Assembly (NCBI RefSeq): GCF_002806995.1
Contig: NZ_NIHE01000011.1
Coordinates: 22,466 to 86,465, forward strand
Direction: 5' to 3'
Length of the DNA stretch: 64,000 nt
Origin: Confluentibacter lentus
Lineage (GTDB): Bacteria > Bacteroidota > Bacteroidia > Flavobacteriales > Flavobacteriaceae
The position numbers and the translations under genes are program-made. Below the pieces are notes generated by a model, which did not search any database, was not told where the DNA came from, and saw only the letters and a list, made by a program, of their open reading frames with translations. This document shows positions 18,293 through 26,499 of the stretch, piece after piece; positions within the stretch are counted from its first letter, which is position 1, and every line of letters begins with the position of its first letter.

Positions 18293-19129
18293 ATGAAAAA
18301 AGTTTTATTACTTAGCTTGGCTACTATGCTGGTTTTAAGTTCTTGTGTATCAAAAAAGCAATTCACAGACTTACAAGCAAAACAAAAAGAAACTCAAGAT
18401 TTACTTAATTCTGCAACCGTAAAATTAAATTCTTGCTTAGAAGAAAAAGCATCAGCAACCGCAAGAGCAACTGCTTTAGAAGAACAAGTTGCCGATTTAA
18501 GAAAAAACAATGACAACTTACAAGTGTTATCAGCAAAAGGTGCTAGTAACATAGAAAAAACATTAGAAAGCATCAAAGAAAAAGACATGAAAATTACACG
18601 TCTTCAAGATGCTTTAACTAAGAAAGATAGTATTACACTTGCTGTAGTAACTAGCTTAAAACGTGAAGTAGGAATCAACGATCCAGACATTGAAATCAAT
18701 GTTGAAAAAGGAGTTGTATTCATTTCAATTTCTGATAAATTGTTATTCCAAAGTGGTAGCTACAATGTAACTGCTAAAGCTAAAGAAGTTTTGGCTAAAG
18801 TTGCTAAGGTTGTAAATGGTAAACCAGATTTCGAATGTATGGTTGAAGGTCACACAGACAATGTACCTTACCAAAGTGGTGTTCTTTTAGATAACTGGGA
18901 TTTGAGTGTTAAACGTTCCACTTCTATCATCAGAGTATTACAAAGTTTAGGTGTTAATCCAAAACAACTTATTGCTGCCGGTCGTGCTGATTATGTGCCA
19001 TTGGTTGATAATAACACTGCTGAAAATAGAGCTACAAACAGACGTACTCGCATTGTAGTATTACCTAAAATTGACCAATTCTATGAGATGGTTGAAAAAG
19101 AAATGAAAAATCTTTCTGCTCAAAACTAA
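18293..19129 (+). CDS. OmpA family lipoprotein, peptidoglycan-binding
   Basis: The 278-residue protein starts with a lipoprotein signal (residues about 1-17, LVLSSC lipobox, acylated Cys18). A coiled-coil region follows (about residues 20-115), and then a C-terminal OmpA-like domain (about 140-260) with FQSGSYNV, VEGHTDNVPY, DNWDLSVKRS and NRATNRRTRIVV. It should tie the outer membrane to peptidoglycan. It has its own promoter region and a strong terminator. Confidence 0.92.
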   Translation: MKKVLLLSLATMLVLSSCVSKKQFTDLQAKQKETQDLLNSATVKLNSCLEEKASATARATALEEQVADLRKNNDNLQVLSAKGASNIEKTLESIKEKDMKITRLQDALTKKDSITLAVVTSLKREVGINDPDIEINVEKGVVFISISDKLLFQSGSYNVTAKAKEVLAKVAKVVNGKPDFECMVEGHTDNVPYQSGVLLDNWDLSVKRSTSIIRVLQSLGVNPKQLIAAGRADYVPLVDNNTAENRATNRRTRIVVLPKIDQFYEMVEKEMKNLSAQN

Positions 19130-19148
19130 TTAGAATTTAAAATAATAA

Positions 19149-19179
19149 AAAAGCCCAACTTTTCAGTTGGGCTTTTTTT
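19149..19179 (+). terminator. Rho-independent terminator after the OmpA gene
   Basis: The stem AGCCCAACT (19152-19160) pairs with AGTTGGGCT (19165-19173) around a 4-base loop and runs into a stretch of T residues. Confidence 0.9.
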
Positions 19180-19202
19180 GTGCAACTTGTTTAAAATATT
19201 AT

Positions 19203-19285
19203 GGCGTTACCTAAAGGTCGGGCTATACGCTACAAGTACTCGCTCGTACCTCACTGAGGGCTTTCCGCTCCTATCCCTAAAGCAG
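19203..19285. repeat. Candidate dispersed intergenic repeat
   Basis: This stretch is G+C-richer than its surroundings and non-coding. It contains short dyads, for example CCTCA-C-TGAGG. From memory, similar GGTCGGGCTAT...TATCCCT sequences occur between genes in many Flavobacteriaceae; this was not checked here. The gap 19180-19379 otherwise holds only the heptamer array. Confidence 0.45.
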
Positions 19286-19346
19286 CAAACAACTAGCTAT
19301 ATGAATTTATTTATAGGATTGTTGCACTTTCCTTAATTAGAATCAA

Positions 19347-19374
19347 CACCTAACACCTAACACCTAACACCTAA
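19347..19374. repeat. Heptamer tandem repeat CACCTAA x4
   Basis: Four exact copies of the 7-bp unit CACCTAA end 5 bases before the stop codon of the Sua5/YciO gene on the minus strand. Confidence 0.9.
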
Positions 19375-19379
19375 CAAAA

Positions 19380-20000
19380 CTAAAATATCTCCAAACTCCC
19401 TTTCCCCTCCCTAACAACAATAGGTTCATCTTCAGATAAATCTATAACCGTAGATGCTTGATTATCGCCATAACCACCATCAATGACCAAATCGACCAAA
19501 TCATCCCATTTTTCTAAAATAAGTTCTGGGTCTGTTGTATACTCCAAAACTTCATCGTCATCACGTATAGAGGTTGAAATGATTGGATTTCCCAATAGTT
19601 TTACAATTTCAATGGCTATATTGTTTTTTGGCACCCTGATACCAACTGTTTTCTTTTTTTTGAACGGATTTGGCAAATTGTTTGAGCCTGGAAGAATGAA
19701 TGTATAAGGTCCAGGAAGTGCTCGTTTTAAAATCTTAAAGGTGGTATTATCGATTTGTTTTACGTAATCACTTAGGTGACTTAAATCGTGACAAACAAAA
19801 GAAAAATTAGCCTTTTCAAGCTTTACGCCCTTTATTCTTGCGATACGTTCCAACGCTTTTATATTGGTAATATCACATCCCAAACCATACACGGTATCTG
19901 TAGGATAAATAATTAAGCCGCCTCTTTTTAGAATAGCCACGACCCTTTCAATCTCTTTCGGATTTGGGTTTTCTTCGTATATTCTAATAAACTCTGCCAT
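19380..20000 (-). CDS. Sua5/YciO/YrdC family protein (threonylcarbamoyl-AMP synthase-like)
   Basis: This 206-residue protein has the family nucleotide/threonine-binding pattern IYPTDTVYGLGCDI near residue 31, FVCHDLSHLSDY near 68, and LPGPYTFILP near 94, followed by VGIRVPKN. TsaC/Sua5 makes threonylcarbamoyl-AMP for the t6A modification of tRNA. The length and the lack of a C-terminal Sua5 domain fit the YciO/YrdC subgroup, so true TsaC activity is likely but not certain. Confidence 0.88.
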   Translation of the reverse strand: MAEFIRIYEENPNPKEIERVVAILKRGGLIIYPTDTVYGLGCDITNIKALERIARIKGVKLEKANFSFVCHDLSHLSDYVKQIDNTTFKILKRALPGPYTFILPGSNNLPNPFKKKKTVGIRVPKNNIAIEIVKLLGNPIISTSIRDDDEVLEYTTDPELILEKWDDLVDLVIDGGYGDNQASTVIDLSEDEPIVVREGKGSLEIF

Positions 20001-20059
20001 AATATGTAACTTGCTTTTACGTTTTACAAAGTACGGACTATTTTTTTATATGAAACTCT

Positions 20060-20902
20060 ATGAAATTCTTAAAATATATATTCTTCTTTTTTGTTATTTA
20101 CAATTGCTCAAGTGAAAAAACTAATGATGACACATTAAATCCTCCAAAGTATTATGAAGAGCTAAATATTACTTATGGCAATGATGAAAATCAAAAATTC
20201 GATATTTATCTTCCAGCAAATCGAACAACGTCAACTAAAACCATCATTCTAGTACATGGTGGCGGATGGTCTTCTGGTGATAAAAGCGACATGAATCCCA
20301 TTAAGGATTTAATTCGTCAGGATTTGCCAAATTTAGCAATCGTAAATATTAATTATCGCTTAGCAGATGCCAATAATAGTCCTTACCCCATGCAAATTGA
20401 GGATATAACATCTATTATAAATTACCTAAAAGAAAAAAAAGCTACATATACCATATCTGAATATTTTGGATTTATAGGGGTTAGTGCTGGAGGACATTTG
20501 TCACTTTTATGGAGCTATGCTTTTGATGATTTTAATGACATAAAAATGGTTTGCAGCATTGTGGGACCAACGAATTTGACAGACCCTGAATACTTAAATA
20601 ATACCGATCCTGTTTTACAGGAATTATTAAACTCATTTGGCACCAATGCGGAGTTATCTTTTTTAGAAGAAGTAAGTCCATATCATCAAGTGTCCACTAC
20701 GGCACCACCAACCATTTTATTTTATGGTGGACAAGACCCTTTAATACCAACTTCACAAGGAACAGATTTGAGAGACAGGCTACAAAATCTGGGTGTTAAG
20801 CATGAATTCACTTTGTATCCTAACGCAGGCCATGGTTGGGAAGGTTTAGAACTATTAGACACTTGGTTAAAACTCAAAGCTTTTATGCAAACAAATCTCT
20901 AA
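20060..20902 (+). CDS. Alpha/beta-hydrolase, esterase-like lipoprotein
   Basis: The 280-residue product has a lipoprotein-like signal ending at Cys16 (FVIYNC). It shows a full alpha/beta-hydrolase set: oxyanion-hole HGGGW near residue 73, the nucleophile elbow GVSAGGH near residue 138, Asp in GGQDPLIP and His in NAGHGW near the C-terminus. It resembles BD-FAE/esterase-lipase (acetyl or feruloyl esterase-type) proteins. I predict a membrane-anchored periplasmic esterase; the substrate is unknown. Confidence 0.82.
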   Translation: MKFLKYIFFFFVIYNCSSEKTNDDTLNPPKYYEELNITYGNDENQKFDIYLPANRTTSTKTIILVHGGGWSSGDKSDMNPIKDLIRQDLPNLAIVNINYRLADANNSPYPMQIEDITSIINYLKEKKATYTISEYFGFIGVSAGGHLSLLWSYAFDDFNDIKMVCSIVGPTNLTDPEYLNNTDPVLQELLNSFGTNAELSFLEEVSPYHQVSTTAPPTILFYGGQDPLIPTSQGTDLRDRLQNLGVKHEFTLYPNAGHGWEGLELLDTWLKLKAFMQTNL

Positions 20903-20919
20903 ACAATCAAGCTTTTATA

Positions 20920-23253
20920 TTACCCAATCACTTCTAACTTAGCAAAACGCAATAATAATTTTTTCACACCGCCATGCTGAAAATTGATTTCAGCTTTTAT
21001 ATCGGCTCCAGCACCTTCAATTTTAAGAACTTCTCCAGTACCAAAACGAATGTGCTTTACCAAATTGCCCACTACTAATTTACTGTCAAATAAATTAACA
21101 TTGCCATTTGTTTGTCCGACTGGTTTTAAGTTTTTGGGCGAACTTACCTGAAATTTTGTAGGCTCTTCTTTTGAAACTTTTCCTTTGTTAAACTCAACTT
21201 GTTTGGCTGGTTTAAATCGGATTCGGTTAGGCTCAACGTCTCCAAAAATATCAGCACTTAGCATCGGGTTAAAACGTAGTTCTTCTGGCGGTGTTAAAAT
21301 TTCAACATATTCATCGTCTATTTCATCTATAAAACGGCTAGGCTCTGAATCCACTAATTTTCCCCAACGATATCTTGATAATGCATACGTTAAATAAGCT
21401 TGTTTTTCGGCCCGTGTTAACGCCACATAAAACAATCTTCGTTCTTCCTCCAATTCACTTCGTGTGTTCATGCTCATGGCACTCGGGAACAAATCTTCTT
21501 CCAAACCGACAATAAACACATTAGGGAATTCCAAGCCTTTAGCCAAATGGATGGTCATTAAAGCTACATGATTGGCATCGCCTTTATCAGCATCCAAATC
21601 CGTTGCCAAAGCCACATCTTCGAGAAATTCCGCTAAAGACCCTGTAGTATCGGCTATTTCTTTCTGGCCTTCCACAAAGTCCTTCATTCCGTTTAAAAGC
21701 TCTTCAATATTCTCCATTCTGGTAACACCTTCAGGCGTTCCATCTTTTTTGAATTCATTTATTAATCCGCTAGTTCTGGTAACGTATTCTGCCAACTCAA
21801 AAACATCGGCTGTTTGATTCAATACCTGATAACTTTCAATAAGCGTCACAAAATCCTGAAGTTTATTTTTTGTCCCAGAATTTATATTGATATCAACTTT
21901 ATCGATGTTTTTTAAAACCTCAAAAATGCTTCGGTTATAGCCATTGGCAGCGACAACCAATCTATCAATAGTAGTCTGACCAATACCACGAGGTGGAAAA
22001 TTTATAATTCTCACCAAAGCTTCTTCATCCGCTGGATTGACTACCAATCTTAAATACGACAATACATCTTTAATCTCCTTGCGTTGATAAAAAGATGTGC
22101 CACCATAAATTCGATATGGAATATCACGCTTTCTCAACGCATCTTCAATAGCACGCGATTGTGAATTGGTTCTGTACAAAATAGCAAAATCGCTATTCTT
22201 CAGCTGATTATTCATTTTCTCTTCAAAAATGGTACTGGCTACGTAACGCCCTTCGTCACCATCCGTTAAAGACCGATGTACTTTTATTTTCGCACCTTCA
22301 TCATTGGCGGTCCAAACGACTTTATCAAGTTTCGTTTGATTTTTTTCAATAATAGAATTAGCTGCATTGACGATGTTTTTCGTAGAACGGTAATTTTGCT
22401 CCAGTCTAAAAACCTTCACATCATCATAATCTTTTTGGAAATTCAAAATATTATTGATGTTGGCGCCACGAAACGCATAAATACTTTGCGCATCATCACC
22501 TACCACACAAATATTCTGGAATCTATCGGACAAAGCCCTAACGATTAAATATTGAGAGTGATTGGTATCTTGATACTCATCAACCAAGATATATTTAAAC
22601 CTATTTTGGTATTTCATCAACACATCCGGAAAACGCGTTAATAATTCATTGGTTTTCAACAACAAATCATCAAAATCCATCGCACCAGCCTTAAAACAGC
22701 GGTTGACATATTCTTTGTAGATATCTCCCAAACGTGGTCGACGTGCCATAGCATCCGCCTCAATTAATTCCGGATTTTGAAAATAGGCACGAACCGTAAT
22801 TAAACTATTTTTGTAAGATGATATTCTTGAACGTATTTGTTTAGGCTTATAAATATCTTTATCCAAATTCATTTCCTTGATGATGGCACCTACCAACCTA
22901 TCTGAATCTTGAGTATCATAAATGGTGAAATTACTTGGATAACCCAATTTATCAGCTTCACTGCGTAAAATCCTAGCGAAAACAGAGTGGAATGTTCCCA
23001 TCCACAAATTTTTAGCCTCACTACTTCCAACAATAGTCGCGATTCGCTCTTTCATCTCCTTTGCGGCTTTGTTGGTAAATGTTAAAGCCAATATGTTGAA
23101 GGAATCCACACCTTGACTCATCAAATAAGCAATTCTAAATGTAAGCACGCGTGTTTTACCAGAACCTGCACCAGCAATAATAATCATCGGACCATCTTTT
23201 TGCAAAGTAGGCTCTAATTGTGCGTCGTTTAACTGACTTAAATACTTTTCCAA
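20920..23253 (-). CDS. UvrD/PcrA-type superfamily 1 DNA helicase
   Basis: The 777-residue protein contains the SF1A motifs in order: Q-motif LNDAQLEP, Walker A GAGSGKT, motif Ia TFTNKAAKEM, Walker B VDEYQDTN, motif III VGDDAQSIYAFRGA, motif IV RLEQNYRS, motif V TIHLAKGLEF and motif VI VALTRAEK. The C-terminal VGNLVKHIRFGTGEV stretch fits the PcrA/UvrD tail. It unwinds DNA in repair and replication-fork processing. The start is TTG. No neighbour suggests a special role. Confidence 0.94.
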   Translation of the reverse strand: MEKYLSQLNDAQLEPTLQKDGPMIIIAGAGSGKTRVLTFRIAYLMSQGVDSFNILALTFTNKAAKEMKERIATIVGSSEAKNLWMGTFHSVFARILRSEADKLGYPSNFTIYDTQDSDRLVGAIIKEMNLDKDIYKPKQIRSRISSYKNSLITVRAYFQNPELIEADAMARRPRLGDIYKEYVNRCFKAGAMDFDDLLLKTNELLTRFPDVLMKYQNRFKYILVDEYQDTNHSQYLIVRALSDRFQNICVVGDDAQSIYAFRGANINNILNFQKDYDDVKVFRLEQNYRSTKNIVNAANSIIEKNQTKLDKVVWTANDEGAKIKVHRSLTDGDEGRYVASTIFEEKMNNQLKNSDFAILYRTNSQSRAIEDALRKRDIPYRIYGGTSFYQRKEIKDVLSYLRLVVNPADEEALVRIINFPPRGIGQTTIDRLVVAANGYNRSIFEVLKNIDKVDININSGTKNKLQDFVTLIESYQVLNQTADVFELAEYVTRTSGLINEFKKDGTPEGVTRMENIEELLNGMKDFVEGQKEIADTTGSLAEFLEDVALATDLDADKGDANHVALMTIHLAKGLEFPNVFIVGLEEDLFPSAMSMNTRSELEEERRLFYVALTRAEKQAYLTYALSRYRWGKLVDSEPSRFIDEIDDEYVEILTPPEELRFNPMLSADIFGDVEPNRIRFKPAKQVEFNKGKVSKEEPTKFQVSSPKNLKPVGQTNGNVNLFDSKLVVGNLVKHIRFGTGEVLKIEGAGADIKAEINFQHGGVKKLLLRFAKLEVIG

Positions 23254-23347
23254 AACTTATTGCGATTTAAGGTGTGAAATTAACCATTGTTAAGCTTTTA
23301 GCTTGTTATTATAATCAAAAATTATAAACAATTAAGCTTTAATATGT

Positions 23348-24919
23348 TCAGTTTTCCTTACCATCACCTGTCATGGCATTTAATAATCCTGCTTTTATAT
23401 TGAGCCACAAATAATTAAACACCGATTTTGTTTTATCTCTTTCTATGTCCTTTCCATGGCCATACCTAAATGTATTGGATTTATTCTGACTATCCTTTGA
23501 AACAAAAAGATTGATTAATCCTGACAACAATTTATTCTTTTCTTCACCGCCTTTCTTTAAAATCACAATATCAAAATCATCGTAATGCAATTTTAAATCT
23601 ATACGCGACGTATGGTCGTTCCCGCTAATAGTAAAATAATTTTTATTGATTTTCCCATTCAATCTTATATTGAGATTAGGCTCCATAAATTGATTCATAT
23701 GGTTTGCATCCAATGTGCCTATGACTGCTTTAAAAATAAATTCGTCATTAGTATCCATCACATCGAAATTCCAGTCGACTTTTAAAGGCGTATTTTTCAT
23801 AAAAATGGCATCAATATGGACTGATGTTTTAGTTTCACCATGTTTATAAGTATTACTTAAATTATTTATTTCAGCATTTAAATTTGAGAATTCAAGTCTT
23901 CCTCCTTTGGGGTCTTCATTAACCTTTTCGGTATAAACTACGGTAGCATTGTTTAAATAAACTTTACTTAAACTAATACCAAAATTAAAGTTTCTTAATA
24001 TTTTACTATACAGTGATTTATAATTAAAATTATCTGCAACCAATTTATCTCTATGAATAATAAGTTTAGGCTGATAAAAATCGATTTGATCACTTTTAAA
24101 ATAGAAGACCGAATCGTTTTTTACACCAAAATCATGATTTTTAATTATTAAGGAATCGATGTTTAAATCAAAATGATCTCGTTCAACAGCGATCTGTTTT
24201 GATAAGGCTTCTTTAGAATATTTCGTCTTTATGGATAGGTTTTTAATCTTATAAAAATCCATATTAAAATGAGCTTGTTTTATGAACAGGTTTTCATAAT
24301 CGCTTAGCTGATAAAACAAATTATTGTAGGTTAAAAGATAATCCTGAAAAGTAAAAGGTATTTTATGTTCAAGGCTTGACTTTTTAATGACAACCATATT
24401 AACCCTGGCATTAATTTCTTCAGACTTCAATAGCAACGAATCATTGGCTAAATCAAAAACCGATAGGTGGCCATTGATTACTTTAATAGCTCCAATTTCA
24501 ATATCTTTCCTAGAGGCACCATCAAATGAATCTCGAGAAGATTTTAAGCTTACCAAACTATTATGATGATAGATTGTTTTGGGTTGATCAAAAGAAATGC
24601 TTTTTACATTAATCTTATCATCAAAAAAATAATCCCAATAGCTTAAATTATTGATGGACAACTTCTCTAATTCAATCTGAAGATTGATGTTGCTAGTTGT
24701 ACTTCCATAAACTAAAATTTTAGGATGTACCAACACCACACTTCCTGTTAAGGAATTGACATGGACACCTTGATATTCAATTTTTATAGTTTCAGAAAAA
24801 TTATTTATTCCTCTTACTAGCTTGTTTTTAACTATAACATTTATAACTAAAGTGCTTATAATGAAAAATATTAATGCAAATAAACCTATGATAAATCCTT
24901 TTTTTAGCCGTTTGTCCAT
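23348..24919 (-). CDS. AsmA/DUF748-like single-span protein
   Basis: The product, started at the internal Met (DKRLKKGF, giving 523 residues), has one N-terminal membrane span (about residues 7-28) and a long beta-rich periplasmic part with repeated short strands, such as LSINNLSYWDYFFDDKINV and LNNATVVYTEKV. This is the pattern of AsmA-like/DUF748 envelope proteins, which are linked to phospholipid or lipoprotein transfer between membranes. The residues upstream in the longer reading frame (ORF open to 24940) do not look like a signal, so I prefer 24919. Confidence 0.6.
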   Translation of the reverse strand: MDKRLKKGFIIGLFALIFFIISTLVINVIVKNKLVRGINNFSETIKIEYQGVHVNSLTGSVVLVHPKILVYGSTTSNINLQIELEKLSINNLSYWDYFFDDKINVKSISFDQPKTIYHHNSLVSLKSSRDSFDGASRKDIEIGAIKVINGHLSVFDLANDSLLLKSEEINARVNMVVIKKSSLEHKIPFTFQDYLLTYNNLFYQLSDYENLFIKQAHFNMDFYKIKNLSIKTKYSKEALSKQIAVERDHFDLNIDSLIIKNHDFGVKNDSVFYFKSDQIDFYQPKLIIHRDKLVADNFNYKSLYSKILRNFNFGISLSKVYLNNATVVYTEKVNEDPKGGRLEFSNLNAEINNLSNTYKHGETKTSVHIDAIFMKNTPLKVDWNFDVMDTNDEFIFKAVIGTLDANHMNQFMEPNLNIRLNGKINKNYFTISGNDHTSRIDLKLHYDDFDIVILKKGGEEKNKLLSGLINLFVSKDSQNKSNTFRYGHGKDIERDKTKSVFNYLWLNIKAGLLNAMTGDGKEN

Positions 24920-25019
24920 TACATAAAGATAAGCTATCAATACCCTTATAACAACATATTTTAAATATCTTTACGCTTAAAATTAATTTTTAACTTTTTA
25001 ACTTAAAAAAATAATCGCT

Positions 25020-25541
25020 ATGGATTCTGAAAGAGTTATTGACATGCTTTTGTTCGCCATTCCTTCTTTAATTACGGGATTAATTGCCTACTATTTTTTT
25101 AAAGAGCATACCAAAAATGAAGACGGAAGAAGACGCTTTTTGTTAAAAAAAGAATTGCAGGTTAATGCCTTGCCAACACGGCTACAGGCATATGAACGTT
25201 TAACTCTTTTTTTAGAAAGGATGTCCCCTAGTAAACTGCTTATTAGAATATCTCCAAATGATTTAAATAAAGAAGATTACGAATCCCTACTTATACAAAC
25301 CATTGAAATGGAATTGGAACATAATTTAACCCAGCAAATTTATGTTAGTGAGAAATGCTGGAATATTATTTTAGCAGCTAAAAATGCGACTATTCAGTTG
25401 ATTAGAAAAGCTAGTTTATCTGAAAAAACGACTTCGGCAGACAAATTAAGAGAAGTTATTTTAACTGAAATGATGGAGAGACGTTCGCCCAGTGATGCGG
25501 CACTTTCTTTAATAAAAGATGAAATTGCTGGTATATTTTAA
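25020..25541 (+). CDS. Conserved hypothetical membrane-anchored protein
   Basis: This 173-residue protein has an N-terminal membrane span (about residues 9-26), then basic sequence (RRRFLLKKELQ) and a helical domain with LQAYERLTLFLERMSP and MELEHNLTQQIYVS. I recall this as a widespread Flavobacteria family with no assigned function (possibly DUF7935). It converges exactly with the patatin gene: its stop is at 25541 and the patatin gene ends at 25542. Confidence 0.75.
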   Translation: MDSERVIDMLLFAIPSLITGLIAYYFFKEHTKNEDGRRRFLLKKELQVNALPTRLQAYERLTLFLERMSPSKLLIRISPNDLNKEDYESLLIQTIEMELEHNLTQQIYVSEKCWNIILAAKNATIQLIRKASLSEKTTSADKLREVILTEMMERRSPSDAALSLIKDEIAGIF

Positions 25542-26453
25542 TTAATCATTTCTTAATTCGTTAAACCTGCCTTGGGCACACTTTTCTTTAGCATAATCAA
25601 AGCCTTGTTGCCACCAAGATACCATGAGCGCTTTGTTAAAGACCAACGAGTTTTCGGTGAGTTTGGATGGTGTATAATACAAATTGAGTTTTACATCTTT
25701 ATTTTTGGCGGCGAGTTTTCCAATAGTAATATCGCTTCTCTCGATGCCATCAAGCAAATGCCCGAATAAATTCATCATGAGCGAAAACGGATTTTTACCC
25801 AAAACTTTATTGTACTCCATGTTTTCAGATTCCAGAATAATGGCATCAACTTCTGTCGCACCGCGTTGAATGGCCTCCCTAATGGGCACCACGCAGCCAA
25901 AAGCACCATCGGCGTATTCAAATCCGTCAACAGTTGCTAAAGACATAAACGGAATGTAATTACATGAAATCCATACCCAATTACAAAATTCGTCGTATGT
26001 GTAATCTTTTATGGATTTGTATTCTATTCTGTTCTTTGATAAATTAGATACTGTTACCACAACATCTTCTTTGGTCATTCTAATTATATGGTATTCTTCT
26101 TCTGTGAAATTTCGTTTCAAATACCGCAAAAGTGCCTGACTTTCACCAAAGGTGCGCTTTCTTTTAGCGAATTGAATAAGCGTATTTAAATAGTTAATCG
26201 ATACATATTCCCTACCTTCTTTTTTATGTTGCACAAAAGGATTGATATTAAAAATGTTGCTTTGCTTGACATTGGTAAAGACTTTATGGATTTTTTCAAT
26301 TTTACCAGCGGCCAAATGAGGTATTAATAAACTGCCTGTTGAGGTTCCTAAAAACAAATCGTATTGCCTGCCTTCTTCTTGAATTAGATATTGCGCTACA
26401 CCACCCGCATAGGCCCCTTTGCTACCACCTCCAGAAATAACCAAAGCTCTCAT
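25542..26453 (-). CDS. Patatin-like phospholipase
   Basis: The 303-residue cytoplasmic-looking protein starts with the oxyanion-hole motif GGGSKGAYAGG (residues 8-18) and has the nucleophile elbow GTSTG near residue 37 and the catalytic DGA in YADGAFG near residue 181, so the Ser-Asp dyad is complete. It would hydrolyse acyl lipids. No signal peptide or barrel domain is seen, unlike the large PlpD-type patatins. Confidence 0.88.
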   Translation of the reverse strand: MRALVISGGGSKGAYAGGVAQYLIQEEGRQYDLFLGTSTGSLLIPHLAAGKIEKIHKVFTNVKQSNIFNINPFVQHKKEGREYVSINYLNTLIQFAKRKRTFGESQALLRYLKRNFTEEEYHIIRMTKEDVVVTVSNLSKNRIEYKSIKDYTYDEFCNWVWISCNYIPFMSLATVDGFEYADGAFGCVVPIREAIQRGATEVDAIILESENMEYNKVLGKNPFSLMMNLFGHLLDGIERSDITIGKLAAKNKDVKLNLYYTPSKLTENSLVFNKALMVSWWQQGFDYAKEKCAQGRFNELRND

Positions 26454-26499
26454 TTTTTTTAAAATTTAGTTGATAAATATAACATTTTAAAAATAGTTG

